A stretch of DNA of 64,000 nucleotides from Clusia tigrina (Eukaryota; Arthropoda; Insecta; Diptera; Clusiidae), in NCBI GenBank assembly GCA_920105625.2, contig OV050030.1, positions 215,434,325 to 215,498,324 of the forward strand, read 5' to 3'. Of the stretch, positions 13,091-27,101 are shown piece by piece. Each line of letters begins with the position of its first letter. Position 1 is the stretch's first letter. The notes beneath the pieces are model-generated. The model did not search any database. It was not told where the DNA came from and worked only from the letters and a program-made list of their open reading frames with translations. The position numbers and the translations under genes were made by a program.

Positions 13091-14827
13091 CCCTCACCTA
13101 TCAAAGTTTGCAACAATCAAATGCTTGTAACTTTTTATTGGAGTGTAATAAAGTCTTGAAATTTTGTGACAATAAAGTACTCGAGCCCCTTGTCAATTTA
13201 AGCTATCACTCATAGCTATACTACCCTAGAGTCCCAAATCAAACACTGATAAAACTTCAAATGACCCTAAATTCTATACGATGCGTCCTATACCTATCAA
13301 AGTTTGCAACAATCAAATGCTTGTAACTTTTTATTGGAGCGTAATAAAGTCTTGAACTTTTGTCACAATAAAGCAGTCGAGCCTCTTGTCAATTTAAGTT
13401 ATCGCTCATAGCTATGCTACCGTTGAGTCCCAAATCAAACACTGATAAAACTTCAAATGGCCGTAACTTCTATACGGTGCGACCTACACCTATCAAAGTT
13501 TGCAACAATCAAATGCTTGCAACTTTTTACTGGAGCGTCATAAAACCTTGACATTTTGTGACATTAAAGTACTTGTCAATTTAAGCTATAGCTCATAGCT
13601 ATGCTACCCTTGAGTCGCAAATCAAACACTGATAAACCTTCAAATGGCCCTAACTTCTATACGGTGAGTCCTATACCTATCAAAGTTTGCAACAATCAAA
13701 TGCTTGGAACTTTTTATTGGAGCGTCATAAATCCTTGAAATTTTGTGACAATAAAGTATTGGAGCCTCTTATCAATTTAAGCTATCGCTCATAGCTATGC
13801 TACCCTTGAGTCCCAAATCAAACACTGATAAAACTTCAAATGACCCTAACTTCTATACGATGCGTCCTATACCTATCAAAGTTTGCCACAATCAAATGCT
13901 TGTAACTTTTTACTGGAGCTTCATAAAATCTTGAAATTTGGTGACATTAAAGTACTCGAGCCTCTTGTCAATTTAAGCTATCACTCATAGCTATGCTAAA
14001 CTTGAGTCCCAAATCAAACACTGATAAAACTTCAAATGGCCCTAACTTCTATACGGTGCTTCCTACACCTATAAAAGTTTTCAACAATCAAATGCTTGCA
14101 ACTTTTTACTGGAACGTCATAAAACCTTGACATTTTGTGACATTAAAGTACTTCTCAATTTAAGCTATAGCTCATAGCTATGCTACCCTTGAGTCGCAAA
14201 TTAAATACTGATAAACCTTCAAATGGCCCTAACTTCTATACGGTGCGTCCCAGACCTATCAAAGTTTGCAACAATCAAATGCTTGGATCTTTTTACTGGA
14301 GCGTCATGAAACCTTGACATTTTGTGACATTAAAGTACTTGTCAATTTAAGCTATAGCTCATAGCTATGCTACCCTTGAGTCGCAAATCAAACACTGATA
14401 AACCTTCAAATGGCCCCAACTTCTATACGGTGCGTCCTATACCTATCAAAGTTTGCAACAATCAAATGCTTGTAACTTTTTACTGGAAAATAATAAAATC
14501 TTGAAATTTTGTGACAATAAAGTACTCGACCCTCTTGTCAATTGAACCTATCACTCATAGCTATACTAACCTTGAGTCCCAAATCAAACAAAGAAAAAAC
14601 TACAAATGGCCCTAACTTCTATACGGTGCGATATATACCTATCAAAGTATGCAACAATCGAATGCTTGTAACTTTTTACTGGAGCGTCATAAACTCTTGA
14701 AATTTTGTGACAATAAAGTACTCGTGCCTCTTATCAATTTAAGCTATCGCTCATAGCTATGCTACCCCTGAGTCCCAAATCAAACACTGATAAATCTTCA
14801 AATGGCCCTAACTTCTATACGGTGCGT
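13091..14827. repeat. Tandem HOR, 1737 bp, copy 1
   Basis: CCCTCACC at 13091 recurs at 14828, TGTAATAAAG at 13144 recurs at 14881, and CTTGAACTTTTGTCAC at 13351 recurs at 15088, all offset 1737. The unit is nine monomers, three of them C type (GTACTTGTC or GTACTTCTC near 13.57, 14.15 and 14.34 kb), and 9x196 - 3x9 = 1737. Confidence 0.9.
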
Positions 14828-16564
14828 CCCTCACCTATCAAAGTTTGCAACAATCAAATGCTTGTAACTTTTTATTGGAGTGTAATAAAGTCTTGAAATT
14901 TTGTGACAATAAAGTACTCGAGCCCCTTGTCAATTTAAGCTATCACTCATAGCTATACTACCCTAGAGTCCCAAATGAAACACTGATAAAACTTCAAATG
15001 ACCCTAAATTCTATACGATGCGTCCTATACCTATCAAAGTTTGCAACAATCAAATGCTTGTAACTTTTTATTGGAGCGTAATAAAGTCTTGAACTTTTGT
15101 CACAATAAAGCAGTCGAGACTCTTGTCAATTTAAGCTATCGCTCATAGCTATGCTACCGTTGAGTCCCAAATCAAACACTGATAAAACTTCAAATGGCCG
15201 TAACTTCTATACGGTGCGACCTACACCTATCAAAGTTTGCAACAATCAAATGCTTGCAACTTTTTACTGGAGCGTCATAAAACCTTGACATTTTGTGACA
15301 TTAAAGTACTTGTCAATTTAAGCTATAGCTCATAGCTATGCTACCCTTGAGTCGCAAATCAAACACTGATAAACCTTCAAATGGCCCTAACTTCTATACG
15401 GTGAGTCCTATACCTATCAAAGTTTGCAACAATCAAATGCTTGGAACTTTTTATTGGAGCGTCATAAATCCTTGAAATTTTGTGACAATAAAGTATTGGA
15501 GCCTCTTATCAATTTAAGCTATCGCTCATAGCTATGCTACCCTTGAGTCCCAAATCAAACACTGATAAAACTTCAAATGACCCTAACTTCTATACGATGC
15601 GTCCTATACCTATCAAAGTTTGCCACAATCAAATGCTTGTAACTTTTTACTGGAGCTTCATAAAATCTTGAAATTTGGTGACATTAAAGTACTCGAGCCT
15701 CTTGTCAATTTAAGCTATCACTCATAGCTATGCTAAACTTGAGTCCCAAATCAAACACTGATAAAACTTCAAATGGCCCTAACTTCTATACGGTGCTTCC
15801 TACACCTATAAAAGTTTTCAACAATCAAATGCTTGCAACTTTTTACTGGAACGTCATAAAACCTTGACATTTTGTGACATTAAAGTACTTCTCAATTTAA
15901 GCTATAGCTCATAGCTATGCTACCCTTGAGTCGCAAATTAAATACTGATAAACCTTCAAATGGCCCTAACTTCTATACGGTGCGTCCCAGACCTATCAAA
16001 GTTTGCAACAATCAAATGCTTGGATCTTTTTACTGGAGCGTCATGAAACCTTGACATTTTGTGACATTAAAGTACTTGTCAATTTAAGCTATAGCTCATA
16101 GCTATGCTACCCTTGAGTCGCAAATCAAACACTGATAAACCTTCAAATGGCCCCAACTTCTATACGGTGCGTCCTATACCTATCAAAGTTTGCAACAATC
16201 AAATGCTTGTAACTTTTTACTGGAAAATAATAAAATCTTGAAATTTTGTGACAATAAAGTACTCGACCCTCTTGTCAATTGAACCTATCACTCATAGCTA
16301 TACTAACCTTGAGTCCCAAATCAAACAAAGAAAAAACTACAAATGGCCCTAACTTCTATACGGTGCGATATATACCTATCAAAGTATGCAACAATCGAAT
16401 GCTTGTAACTTTTTACTGGAGCGTCATAAACTCTTGAAATTTTGTGACAATAAAGTACTCGTGCCTCTTATCAATTTAAGCTATCGCTCATAGCTATGCT
16501 ACCCCTGAGTCCCAAATCAAACACTGATAAATCTTCAAATGGCCCTAACTTCTATACGGTGCGT
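14828..16564. repeat. Tandem HOR, 1737 bp, copy 2
   Basis: Immediately follows copy 1. I noticed about three substitutions (AAATGAAAC near 14966, GAGACTC near 15118, AAGCTATCG against AAGTTATCG), so the pair is a recent duplication. After 16564 the order switches to that found downstream of 10.15 kb. Confidence 0.9.
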
Positions 16565-17979
16565 CCCACACCTATCAAAGTTTGCAACAATCAAATGCTT
16601 GTAACTTTTTATTGGAGCGTAATAAAGTCTTGAAAATTTGTGACAATAAAGTCGTCGAGCCTCTTGTCAATTTAAGGTATCGCTCATAGCTATGATACCC
16701 TTGAGTCCCAAATCAAAGACTGATAAAACTTCAAATGGCCCTAACTTCTATACGGTGCGATATATACCTATCAAAGTATACAACATTCAAATATTTGTAA
16801 CTTTTTACTGGAGCTCAATAAAATCTTGACATTTTGTGACAATAAAGTACTCGAGCCTCTTATCAATTTAAGCTATCGCTGATAGCTATGCTACCCTTGA
16901 GTCCCAAATCAAACACTGATAAAACTTCAAATGGCCCTAACTTCTATACGGTGCGTCCCACACCTATCATAGCTTGCAACAATGAATTGCTTGGAACTTT
17001 TTACTGGAGCGTCATAAAACCTTGAAATTTTGTGACAATAAAGTATTGGAGTCTTTTATCAATTTAAGCTTTCGCTCATAGCTGTGATACCCTTGAGCCC
17101 CAAATCAAACACTGATAAAACTTCAAATGATCCTAACTTCTATACAATGCGTCCTATACCTATCAAAATTTGCAACAATCAAATGCTTGTAACTTTTTAT
17201 TGGAGCGTAATAAAGTCTTGAAATTTTGTGACAATAAAGTAGTCGAGCCTCTTGTCAATTTAAGTTATCGCTCATAGCTATGCTACCCTTGAGTCCCAAA
17301 TCAAACACTGATAAATCTTCAAATGGCCCTAACTTCTATACGGTGCGTCCCACACCTATCAAAGCTTGCAACAATCAAATGCTTGTAACTTTTTATTGGA
17401 GCGTAATAAAGTCTTGAAAATTTGTGACAATAAAGTAGTCGAGCCTCTTGTCAATTTAAGGTATCGTCATAGCTATGATACCCTTGAGTCCCAAATCAAA
17501 GGCTGATAAAACTTCAACTGGCCCTAACTTCTATACGGTGCGATATATACCTATCAAAGTATACAACATTCAAATATTTGTAACTTTTTACTGGAGCGTC
17601 ATAAAATCTTGAAATTTTGTGACAATAAAGTACTCGTGGCTCTTATCAATTTAAGCTATCGTTCATAGCCATGCCACCCTTGAGTCCCAAATCAAACACT
17701 GATAGAACTTCAAATGGCCCTAAATTCTATATGGTGCGTCCTACACCTATCAAAGTGTGCAACAACCAAATGCTTGTACCTTTTTACTTTAGCGTCATAA
17801 AACCTTGAAATTTGGTGACAATAAAGTACTCGTGCCTCTTGTCAATTAAAGTTGTCGCTCATTGCTATGCTACCCTTGAGTCCCAAATCAAACATTGATA
17901 AAACAATGGCCCTAAATTCTGTACTTTACGTCCTACACCTATCAAAGTTTGCAACAATCAAATGCGAGTAACTTTTTAC
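16148..17979. repeat. Copy of 9751-11971 lacking 388 bp
   Basis: The offset is 6397 at the start (TGGCCCC at 9751 and 16148) and about 6009 after GGAGCTCAAT (10801 and 16810). The lost 388 bp equals one 196-bp and one 192-bp (A type) monomer. The beginning overlaps the end of the 1737-bp HOR copy 2. Confidence 0.8.
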
Positions 17980-18017
17980 TGGAGCTTAATAAAATCTTGA
18001 CATTTTGTGACAATAAA

Positions 18018-19764
18018 GTACTTGTCAATTTACGCTATGGCTCATAGCTATGGTACCCTTGAGTCGCAAATCAAACACTGATAAACCTTCAAATGGCCCT
18101 AACTTCTATACGGTGCGTCCTATACCTATCAAAGTTTGCAACAATCAAATGCTTCTAACTTTTTACTGGAAAATAATAAAATCTTGAAATTTTGTGACAA
18201 TAAAGTACTCGACCCTCTTGTCAATTTAACCTATCACTCATAGCTATACTAACCTTGAGTCCCAAATCAAACAAAGAAAAAACTGCAAATGGCCCTAACT
18301 TCTATACGGTGCGATATATACCTATCAAAGTATGCAACAATCGAATGCTTGTAACTTTTTACTGGAGCGTCATAAACTCTTGAAATTTTGTGACAATAAA
18401 GTAATCGTGCCTCTTATCAATTTAAGCTATCGCTCATAGCTATGCTACCCTTGAGTCCCAAATCAAACACTGATAAATCTTCAAATGGCCCTAACTTCTA
18501 TACGGTGCGTCCCACACCTATCAAAGTTTGCAACAATCAAATGCTTGTAACTTTTTATTGGAGCGTAATAAAGTCTTGAAAATTTGTGACAATAAAGTAG
18601 TCGAGCCTCTTGTCAGTTTAAGGTATCGTCATAGCTATGATACCCTTGAGTCCCAAATCAAAGGCTGATAAAACTTCAAATGGCCCTAACTTCTATACGG
18701 TGCGATATATACCTATCAAAGTATACAACATTCAAATATTTGTAACTTTTTACTGGAGCGTCATAAAATCTTGAAATTTTGTGACAATAAAGTACTCGTG
18801 GCTCTTATCAATTTAAAGTATCGTTCATAGCCATGCCACCCTTGAGTCCCAAATCAAACACTGATAGAACTTCAAATGGCCCTAAATTCTATATGGTGCG
18901 TCCTACACCTATCAAAGTGTGCAACAACCAAATGCTTGTAACTTTTTACTGGAGCGTCATAAAACCTTGAAATTTGGTGACAATAAAGTACTCGTGCCTC
19001 TTGTCAATTAAAGTTGTCGCTCCTTGCTATGCTACCCTTGAGTCCCAAATCAAACATTGATAAAACAATGGCCCTAAATTCTGTACTTTACGTCCTACAC
19101 CTATCAAAGTTTGCAACAATCAAATGCGAGTAACTTTTTACTGGAGCTTAATAAAATCTTGACATTTTGTGACAATAAAGTACTCGGGCCTCTTGTCAAT
19201 TTAAGCTATCGCTCATAGCTATGCTACCCTTGAGTCCCAAATCAAACACTGATAAAACTTCAAATGGCCGAAACTTCTATACGGTGCTTCCTACACCTAT
19301 AAAAGTTTTCAACAATCAAATGCTTGTAACTTTTTACTGGAGCGTCATAAAACCTTGAAATTTTGTGACAATAAAGTATTGGAGCCTCTTATCAATTTAA
19401 GCTATCGCTCATAGCTATGATACCCTTAAGCCCCAAATCAAACACTGATAAAACTTCAAATGATCCTAACTTCTTTACAATGCGTCCTATACCTATCAAA
19501 ATTTGCAACAATCAAATGCTTGTAACTTTTTATTGGAGCGTAATAAAGTCTTGAATTTTTGTGACAATAAAGTAGTCGAGCCTCTTGTCAATTTAAGCTA
19601 TCGCTCATAGCTATGATACCCTTGAGTCCCAAATCAAACATTGATAAAACTTCAAATGGCCGTAACTTCTATACGGCTTCTACACCTATCAAAGTTTGCA
19701 ACAATCAAATGCTTGCAACTTTTTACTGGAGCGTCATCAAACCTTGACATTTTGTGACATTAAA
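18018..19764. repeat. Tandem HOR, 1747 bp, copy 1
   Basis: AGTACTTGT at 18018 recurs at 19765, and GCTTCTAAC at 18151 recurs at 19898. The unit is nine monomers: 9x196 minus a 9-bp (C), a 4-bp (A), a 3-bp (ACGGCTTCTAC) and a 1-bp (GTATCGTCATAG) deletion gives 1747. Confidence 0.9.
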
Positions 19765-21511
19765 GTACTTGTCAATTTAAGCTATAGCTCATAGCTATGG
19801 TACCCTTGAGTCGCAAATCAAACACTGATAAACCTTCAAATGGCCCTAACTTCTATACGGTGCGTCCTATACCTATCAAAGTTTGCAACAATCAAATGCT
19901 TCTAACTTTTTACTGGAAAATAATAAAATCTTGAAATTTTGTGACAATAAAGTACTCGACCCTCTTGTCAATTTAACCTATCACTCATAGCTATACTAAC
20001 CTTGAGTCCCAAATCAAACAAAGAAAAAACTGCAAATGGCCCTAACTTCTATACGGTGCGATATATACCTATCAAAGTATGCAACAATCGAATGCTTGTA
20101 ACTTTTTACTGGAGCGTCATAAACTCTTGAAATTTTGTGACAATAAAATAATCGTGCCTCTTATCAATTTAAGCTATCGCTCATAGCTATGCTACCCTTG
20201 AGTCCCAAATCAAACACTGATAAATCTTCAAATGGCCCTAACTTCTATACGGTGCGTCCCACACCTATCAAAGTTTGCAACAATCAAATGCTTGTAACTT
20301 TTTATTGGAGCGTAATAAAGTCTTGAAAATTTGTGACAATAAAGTAGTCGAGCCTCTTGTCAGTTTAAGGTATCGTCATAGCTATGATACCCTTGAGTCC
20401 CAAATCAAAGGCTGATAAAACTTCAAATGGCCCTAACTTCTATACGGTGCGATATATACCTATCAAAGTATACAACATTCAAATATTTGTAACTTTTTAC
20501 TGGAGCGTCATAAAATCTTGAAATTTTGTGACAATAAAGTACTCGTGGCTCTTATCAATTTAAAGTATCGTTCATAGCCATGCCACCCTTGAGTCCCAAA
20601 TCAAACACTGATAGAACTTCAAATGGCCCTAAATTCTATATGGTGCGTCCTACACCTATCAAAGTGTGCAACAACCAAATGCTTGTAACTTTTTACTGGA
20701 GCGTCATAAAACCTTGAAATTTGGTGACAATAAAGTACTCGTGCCTCTTGTCAATTAAAGTTGTCGCTCATTGCTATGCTACCCTTGAGTCCCAAATCAA
20801 ACATTGATAAAACAATGGCCCTAAATTCTGTACTTTACGTCCTACACCTATCAAAGTTTGCAACAATCAAATGCGAGTAACTTTTTACTGGAGCTTAATA
20901 AAATCTTGACATTTTGTGACAATAAAGTACTCGGGCCTCTTGTCAATTTAAGCTATCGCTCATAGCTATGCTACCCTTGAGTCCCAAATCAAACACTGAT
21001 AAAACTTCAAATGGCCGAAACTTCTATACGGTGCTTCCTACACCTATAAAAGTTTTCAACAATCAAATGCTTGTAACTTTTTACTGGAGCGTCATAAAAC
21101 CTTGAAATTTTGTGACAATAAAGTATTGGAGCCTCTTATCAATTTAAGCTATCGCTCATAGCTATGATACCCTTGAGCCCCAAATCAAACACTGATAAAA
21201 CTTCAAATGATCCTAACTTCTTTACAATGCGTCCTATACCTATCAAAATTTAAAACAATCAAATGCTTGTAACTTTTTATTGGAGCGTAATAAAGTCTTG
21301 AACTTTTGTGACAATAAAGTAGTCGACCCTCTTGTCAATTTAAGCTATCGCTCATAGGTATGATACCCTTGAGTCCCAAATCAAACATTGATAAAACTTC
21401 AAATGGCCGTAACTTCTATACGGCTTCTACACCTATCAAAGTTTGCAACAATCAAATGCTTGCAACTTTTTACTGGAGCGTCATCAAACCTTGACATTTT
21501 GTGACATTAAA
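19765..21511. repeat. Tandem HOR, 1747 bp, copy 2
   Basis: About ten substitutions against copy 1 were noticed, for example AAATAATCG for AAGTAATCG, CTTGAGCCCC for CTTAAGCCCC, and TTTAAAACAATC for TTTGCAACAATC. It has the same GCGTCATCAAACC end as copy 1. Confidence 0.9.
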
Positions 21512-22090
21512 GTACTTGTCAATTTAAGCTATAGCTCATAGCTATGCTACCCTTGAGTCGCAAATCAAACACTGATAAACCTTCAAATGGCCCTAACTTC
21601 TATACGGTGCGTCCTATACCTATCAAAGTTTGCAACAATCAAATGCTTGTAACTTTTTACTGGAAAATAATAAAATCTTGAGATTTTGTGACAATAAAGT
21701 ACTCGACCCTCTTGTCAATTTAACCTATCACTCATAGCTATACTAACCTTGAGTCCCAAATCAAACAAAGAAAAAACTGCAAATGGCCCTAACTTCTATA
21801 CGGTGCGATATATACCTATCAAAGTATGCAACAATCGAATGCTTGTAACTTTTTACTGGAGCGTCGTAAACTCTTGAAATTTTGTGACAATAAAGTACTC
21901 GTGCCTCTTATCAATTTAAGCTATCGCTCATAGCTATTCTACCCTTCAGTCCCAAATCAAACACTGAAAAAACTTCAAATGGCCCTAACTTCTATACGGT
22001 GCGTCCCACACCTATCAAACTTTGCAACAATCAAATGCTTATAACTTTTTATTGGAGCGTAATAAAGTCTTGAAATTTTGTGACAATAAA
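21512..22090. repeat. Tandem HOR, 1747 bp, partial copy 3
   Basis: TGGAAAATAATAAAATC at 21661 lies 1747 bp after 19914. Similarity decays after about 21.9 kb (GCTATTCTACCC, GTAGTCCAGCATC), so only the first three monomers or so are clear. Confidence 0.75.
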
Positions 22091-23640
22091 GTAGTCCAGC
22101 ATCTTGTCAATTTAAGGTATTGCTCAAAGCTATGATACCCTTGAGTCCCAAATCAAAGACTGATAAAACTTCAAATGGCCCTAACTTCTATACGGTGCGA
22201 TATATACCTATCAAAGTATACAACATTCAAATATTTGTAACTTTTTACTGGAGCGTAATAAAATCTTGAAATTTTGTGACAATAAAGTATTCGGGTCTCT
22301 TATCAATTTAAGCTATCGCTCACAGTTATGCTACCCTTGAGTCCCAAATCAAACACTGATAAAACTACAAAAGGCCCTAACTTCTATACGGTGCGTCCCA
22401 CACCTATCAAAGTTTGCAACAATCAAATGCTTGTAACTTTTTACTGGAGCGTCATAAAATCTTGAAATTTTGTGACAATAAAGTACTTGAGCCTCTTATC
22501 AATTTAAGCTATCGCTCACAGCTATGCTACCGTTGAGTCCCAAATCAAACACGGATAAACTTCAAATTACCCTAAGTTTGCAACAATCAAATGCTTGTAA
22601 CTTTTTACTGGAGCTTAATTAAATCTTGAAATTTTGAGACAATAAAGTACTCGGGCCTCTTGTCAATTTAAGCTATCACTCATAGCTATGCTACCCTTGA
22701 GTCCCAAATCAAACACTTATGAAACTTCAAATGGCCGAAACTTCTATACGGTGCTTCCTACTCCTATAAAAGTTTTCAACAATCAAGTGCTTGCAACTTT
22801 TTACTGGAGCGTCATAAAACCTTGAAATTTTGTGACAATAAAGTACTCGAGCCTCTTATCAATTTAAGCTATCGCTCATAGCTATGCTACCTTTGAGTCC
22901 CAAATCAAACACTGATAAAACTTCAAATGGCGCTAACTTCTTACGGTGCGTCCCACACCTATCATAGTTTGCAACAATCAATTGCTTGGAACTTTTTACT
23001 GGAGCGTCATAAGACCTTGAAATTTTGTGACAATAAAGTATTGGAGCCAATTATCAATTTAAGCTATCGCTCATAGCTATGCTCCCCTTGAGTCCCAAAT
23101 CAAACACTGATAAAACTTCAAATGACCCTAACTTCTATACGATGCGTCCTATACCTATCAAAGTTTGCAACAATGAAATGCTTGTAATTTTTTATTGGAG
23201 CGTAATAAAGCCTTGAACTTTTGTGACAATAAAGTAGTCGAGCCTCTTGTCAATTTAAGCTATCGCTCATAGCTATGCTACCCTTGAGTCCCAAATCAAA
23301 CACTGATAAACCTTCAAATGGCCCTAACTTCTATACGGTGCGTCCTATACCTATCAAAGTTTGCAACAATCAAATGCTTGTAACTGTTTACTGGAACGTC
23401 ATAAAATCTTGAAATTTTGTGACAATAAAGTACTCGTGCCTCTTGTTAATTAATGTTGTCGCTCATTGGTATGCTACCCTTGAGTCCCAAATCAAACACT
23501 GATAAGACTGCAAATGGCCCTAACTTCTATATGGTGCGTCCTACACCTATAAAAGTTTGCAACAACCAAATGCTTGTAACTTTTTAGTGGAGCGTCATAA
23601 AACCTTGAAATTTGGTGACAATAAAGTACTCGTGCCTCTT
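22091..23640. repeat. Satellite monomers at left/middle domain transition
   Basis: Monomers in an order I did not find duplicated in tandem, mixing left alleles (GATATATACC, B type) with a TTGTTAATTAATG allele that recurs near 29.99 kb. The minus strand is open by chance over 22859-23050 across one monomer with single-base losses; it shows no coding features. Confidence 0.7.
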
Positions 23641-24850
23641 GTCAATTAAAGTTGTCGCTCATTGCTATGCTACACTTGAGTCCTAAATCAAACACTGATA
23701 AAACAATAGCCCTAAATTCTGTACTTTGCGTCCTACACCTTTACAAGTTTGCAACAATCAAATGCTTGTAACTTTTACTGGAACGTCATAAAATCTTGAA
23801 ATTTTGTGACAATAAAGTACTTGAGCCTCTTATCAATTTAAGCTATCGCTCATAGCTATGCTACCCTTGAGTCCCAAATCAAACACGGATAAACTTCAAA
23901 TTACCCTAAGTTTGCAACAATCAAATGCTTGTAACTTTTTACTGGAGCGTCATAAAACCTTGAAATTTGGTGACAATAAAGTACTCGTGCCTCTTGTCAA
24001 TTAAAGTTGTCGCTCATTGCTATGCTACACTTGAGTCCCAAATCAAACACTGATAAAACTTCAAATGGCCCTAACTTATATACGGTGCATCCTATACCAA
24101 TCAAAGTTTGCAACAATCAAATGCGTGTAACTTTTTACTGGAGCTTTATAAAATCTTGAAATTTTGTGACAAGAAATTACTCGGGCCTCTTTTCAATTTA
24201 AGCTATCGCTCATAGCTATGTTACCCTTGAGTCCCAAATCAAACATTGATAAAACTTCAAATTGCCCTAACTTCTATACGGTGTGTCCCACACCTATCAT
24301 AGTTTGCAACAATCAATTGCTTGGAACTTTTTACGGGAGCGTCATAAAACCTTGAAATTTTGTGACAATAAAGTATTGGAGCCTCTTATCAATTTAAGCT
24401 ATCGCTCATAGCTATGCTACCCTTGAGTCCCAAATCAAACACTGATAAAACTTAAAATGACCCTAACTTCTATACGATGCGCCCTATACCTATCAAAGTT
24501 TGCAACAATCAAATGCTTGTAACTTTTTATTGGAGCGTAATAAAGTCTTGAACCTTTGTGACAATAAAGTGGTCAAGCCTCTTGTCAATTTAAGCTATCG
24601 CTCATAGCTATGCTACCCTTGAGTCCCAAATCAAACACTGATAAAACTTCAAATGGCCGAAACTTCTATACGGTGCTTCCTACACCTATAAGAATTTTCA
24701 ACAATCAAATGCTTGCAACTTTTTACTGGAGCGTCATAAAACCTTGAAATTTTGTGACAATAAAGTACTCGAGCCTCTTATCAATTTAAGCTTTCGCTCA
24801 TAGCTATGCTCTCCTTGAGTCCCAAATCAAACACTGATAAAACTTCAAAT

Positions 24851-25429
24851 GACCCTAACTTCTATACGATGCGTCCTACACCTATCAAAGTTTGCAACAA
24901 TCAAATGCTTGTAACTTTTTATTTTAGCGTAATAAAGTCTTGAACTTTTGTGACAATAAAGTAGTCGAGCCTCTTGTCAATTTAAGCTGTCGCTCATAGC
25001 TATGCTACCCTTGAGTCCCAAATCAAACACTGAGAAAGCTTCAAATGGCCGTAACTTCTATACGGTGCGTCCTACACTTATCAAAGTTTGCACTAATCAA
25101 ATGCTTGCAACTTTTTACTGGAGCGTCATAAAACCTTGACATTTTGTGACATTAAAGTACTTGTCAATTTAAGCTGTAGCTCATAGCTATGCTACCCTTG
25201 AGTCCCAAATCAAACACTGATAAAACTTCAAATGGCCCTAACTTCTATACGGTGCGTCCTACACCTATCAAAGTTTGCAACAATCAAATGCTTGTAACTT
25301 TTTACTGGCGCGTCATAAAACCTTGAAATTTTGTGACAATAAAGTACTCGTGCCTCTTGTTAATTAAAGTTGTCGCTCATTGCTATACTACCCTTGAGTC
25401 CCAAATGAAACACTGATAATACTTCAAAT
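24851..25429. repeat. Three-monomer tandem HOR, 579 bp, copy 1
   Basis: GACCCTAAC at 24851 recurs at 25430, CACTAATC at 25091 at 25670, and TGGCGCG near 25306 at 25885. Length 579 = 3x196 - 9, since one of the three is a C monomer. Confidence 0.9.
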
Positions 25430-26008
25430 GACCCTAACTTCTATACGATGCGTCCTACACCTATCAAAGTTTGCAACAATCAAATGCTTGTAACTTTTTA
25501 TTTTAGCGTAATAAAGTCTTGAACTTTTGTGACAATAAAGTAGTCGAGCCTCTTGTCAATTTAAGCTATCGCTCATAGCTATGCTACCCTTGAGTCCCAA
25601 ATCAAACACTGAGAAAGCTTCAAATGGCCGTAACTTCTATACGGTGCGTCCTACACTTATCAAAGTTTGCACTAATCAAATGCTTGCAACTTTTTACTGG
25701 AGCGTCATAAAACCTTGACATTTTGTGACATTAAAGTACTTGTTAATTTAAGCTGTAGCTCATAGCTATGCTACCCTTGAGTCCCAAATCAAACACTGAT
25801 AAAACTTCAAATGGCCCTAACTTCTATACGGTGCGTCCTACACCTATCAAAGTTTGCAACAATCAAATGCTTGTAACTTTTTACTGGCGCGTCATAAAAC
25901 CTTGAAATTTTGTGACAATAAAGTACTCGTGCCTCTTGTTAATTAAAGTTGTCGCTCATTGCTATACTACCCTTGAGTCCCAAATGAAACACTGATAAAA
26001 CTTCAAAT
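25430..26008. repeat. Three-monomer tandem HOR, 579 bp, copy 2
   Basis: Directly follows copy 1 with very few substitutions (AAGCTATCG for AAGCTGTCG, TTGTTAATTT for TTGTCAATTT). The extra copy is absent from the corresponding place near 28.9 kb. Confidence 0.9.
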
Positions 26009-27101
26009 GGCACCAACTTCTATACGGTGCATCCTATACCAATCAAAGTTTGCAACAATCAAATGCGTGTAACTTTTTACTGGAGCTTAATAAAATCTTG
26101 AAATTTTGTGAGAATAAAGTACTCGAGCCTCTTCAATTTACGCTATCGCTCATAGCTATGCTACCCTTGAGTCCCAAATCAAACACTGATAAAACTTCAA
26201 ATGGCCGTAACTTCTATACGGTGCGGCCTACACCTATCAAAATTTGCAACAATCAAATGCTTGCAACTTTTTACTGGAGCGTCATAAAACCTTGACATTT
26301 TGTGACATTAAAGTACTTCTCAATTTAAGCTATAGCTCATAGCTATGCTACCCTTGAGTCGCAAATCAAACACTGATAAACCATCAAATGGCCCTAACTT
26401 CTATACGGTGCGTCCTATACCTATCAAAGTTTGCAACAATCAAATGCTTGTAACTTTTTACTGGAGCTTCATAAAATCTTGAAATTTGGTGACATTAAAG
26501 TACTCGAGCCTCTTGTCAATTTAAGCTATCACTCATAGCTATGCTAAACTTGAGTCCCAAATCAAACACTGATAAAACTTCAAATGGCCCTAGCTTCTAT
26601 ACGGTGCGTCCTATACCTATCAAAGTTTGCAACAATAAAATGCTTGTAACTTTTTACTGGAGCGTCATAAAACCTTGAAATTTTGTGACAATAAAGTACT
26701 CGTGCCTCTTGTTAATTAAAGTTGTCGCTCATAGCTACGCTACCCTTGACTCCAAAATAAAACACTGATATAACTTCAAATGGCCCTATCTTCTACACGG
26801 TACGTCCTACACCTATCAAAGTTTGCGACATTCAAATGCTTGTAACTTTTTACTGGAGCGTCATTTAACCTTGAAATTTGGTGACAATACAGTACTCGAG
26901 CCTCTTATCAATTTAAGCTATCGCTCATAGCTATGCTACCATTGAGTCCCAAATCAAACATTGATAAAACTTCAAATGGCCCTAACTTCTATACGGTGCG
27001 TCCTAAGCCTATCAAATTTTGCAACAATCAAATGCTTGCAACTTTTTACTGGAGCGTCATAAAATCTTGAAATTTTGTGACAAAAAAGTACTCGTGCCTC
27101 T

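Larger units (their letters stand above)
1..23440. repeat. Left domain of the array (left-type monomer alleles)
   Basis: This domain is marked by alleles frequent here and rare or absent further right: GCGATATATACC followed by ATACAACATTCAAATATTTG, GATAAAACAATGGCCC (4-bp deletion), GAGCGTAATAAAGTC, and GTACTTGTC or GTACTTCTC (9-bp deletion, C type). It contains the 1737-bp and 1747-bp tandem HORs and several dispersed duplications. The right limit is approximate because allele frequencies change gradually. Confidence 0.7.
23640..27101. repeat. 3.46-kb HOR family, copy 1
   Basis: TACACTTGAG at 23671 recurs at 27133 (offset 3462), TTACGGGAGC at 24331 at 27794 (3463), CACTAAT at 25091 at 28554 (3463), then GGCACCAAC near 26010 at 28894 (2884). 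The 579-bp change equals the extra three-monomer tandem copy present only here. The copy has one T tract shortened to four near 23776. Confidence 0.85.

Noticed and set aside
22859..23050. Open frame of 63 codons on the minus strand
   Set aside because: It is the complement of one monomer and part of the next, opened by single-base losses (CTTCTTACGG). No counterpart is kept open in other monomers and no coding signature is seen.
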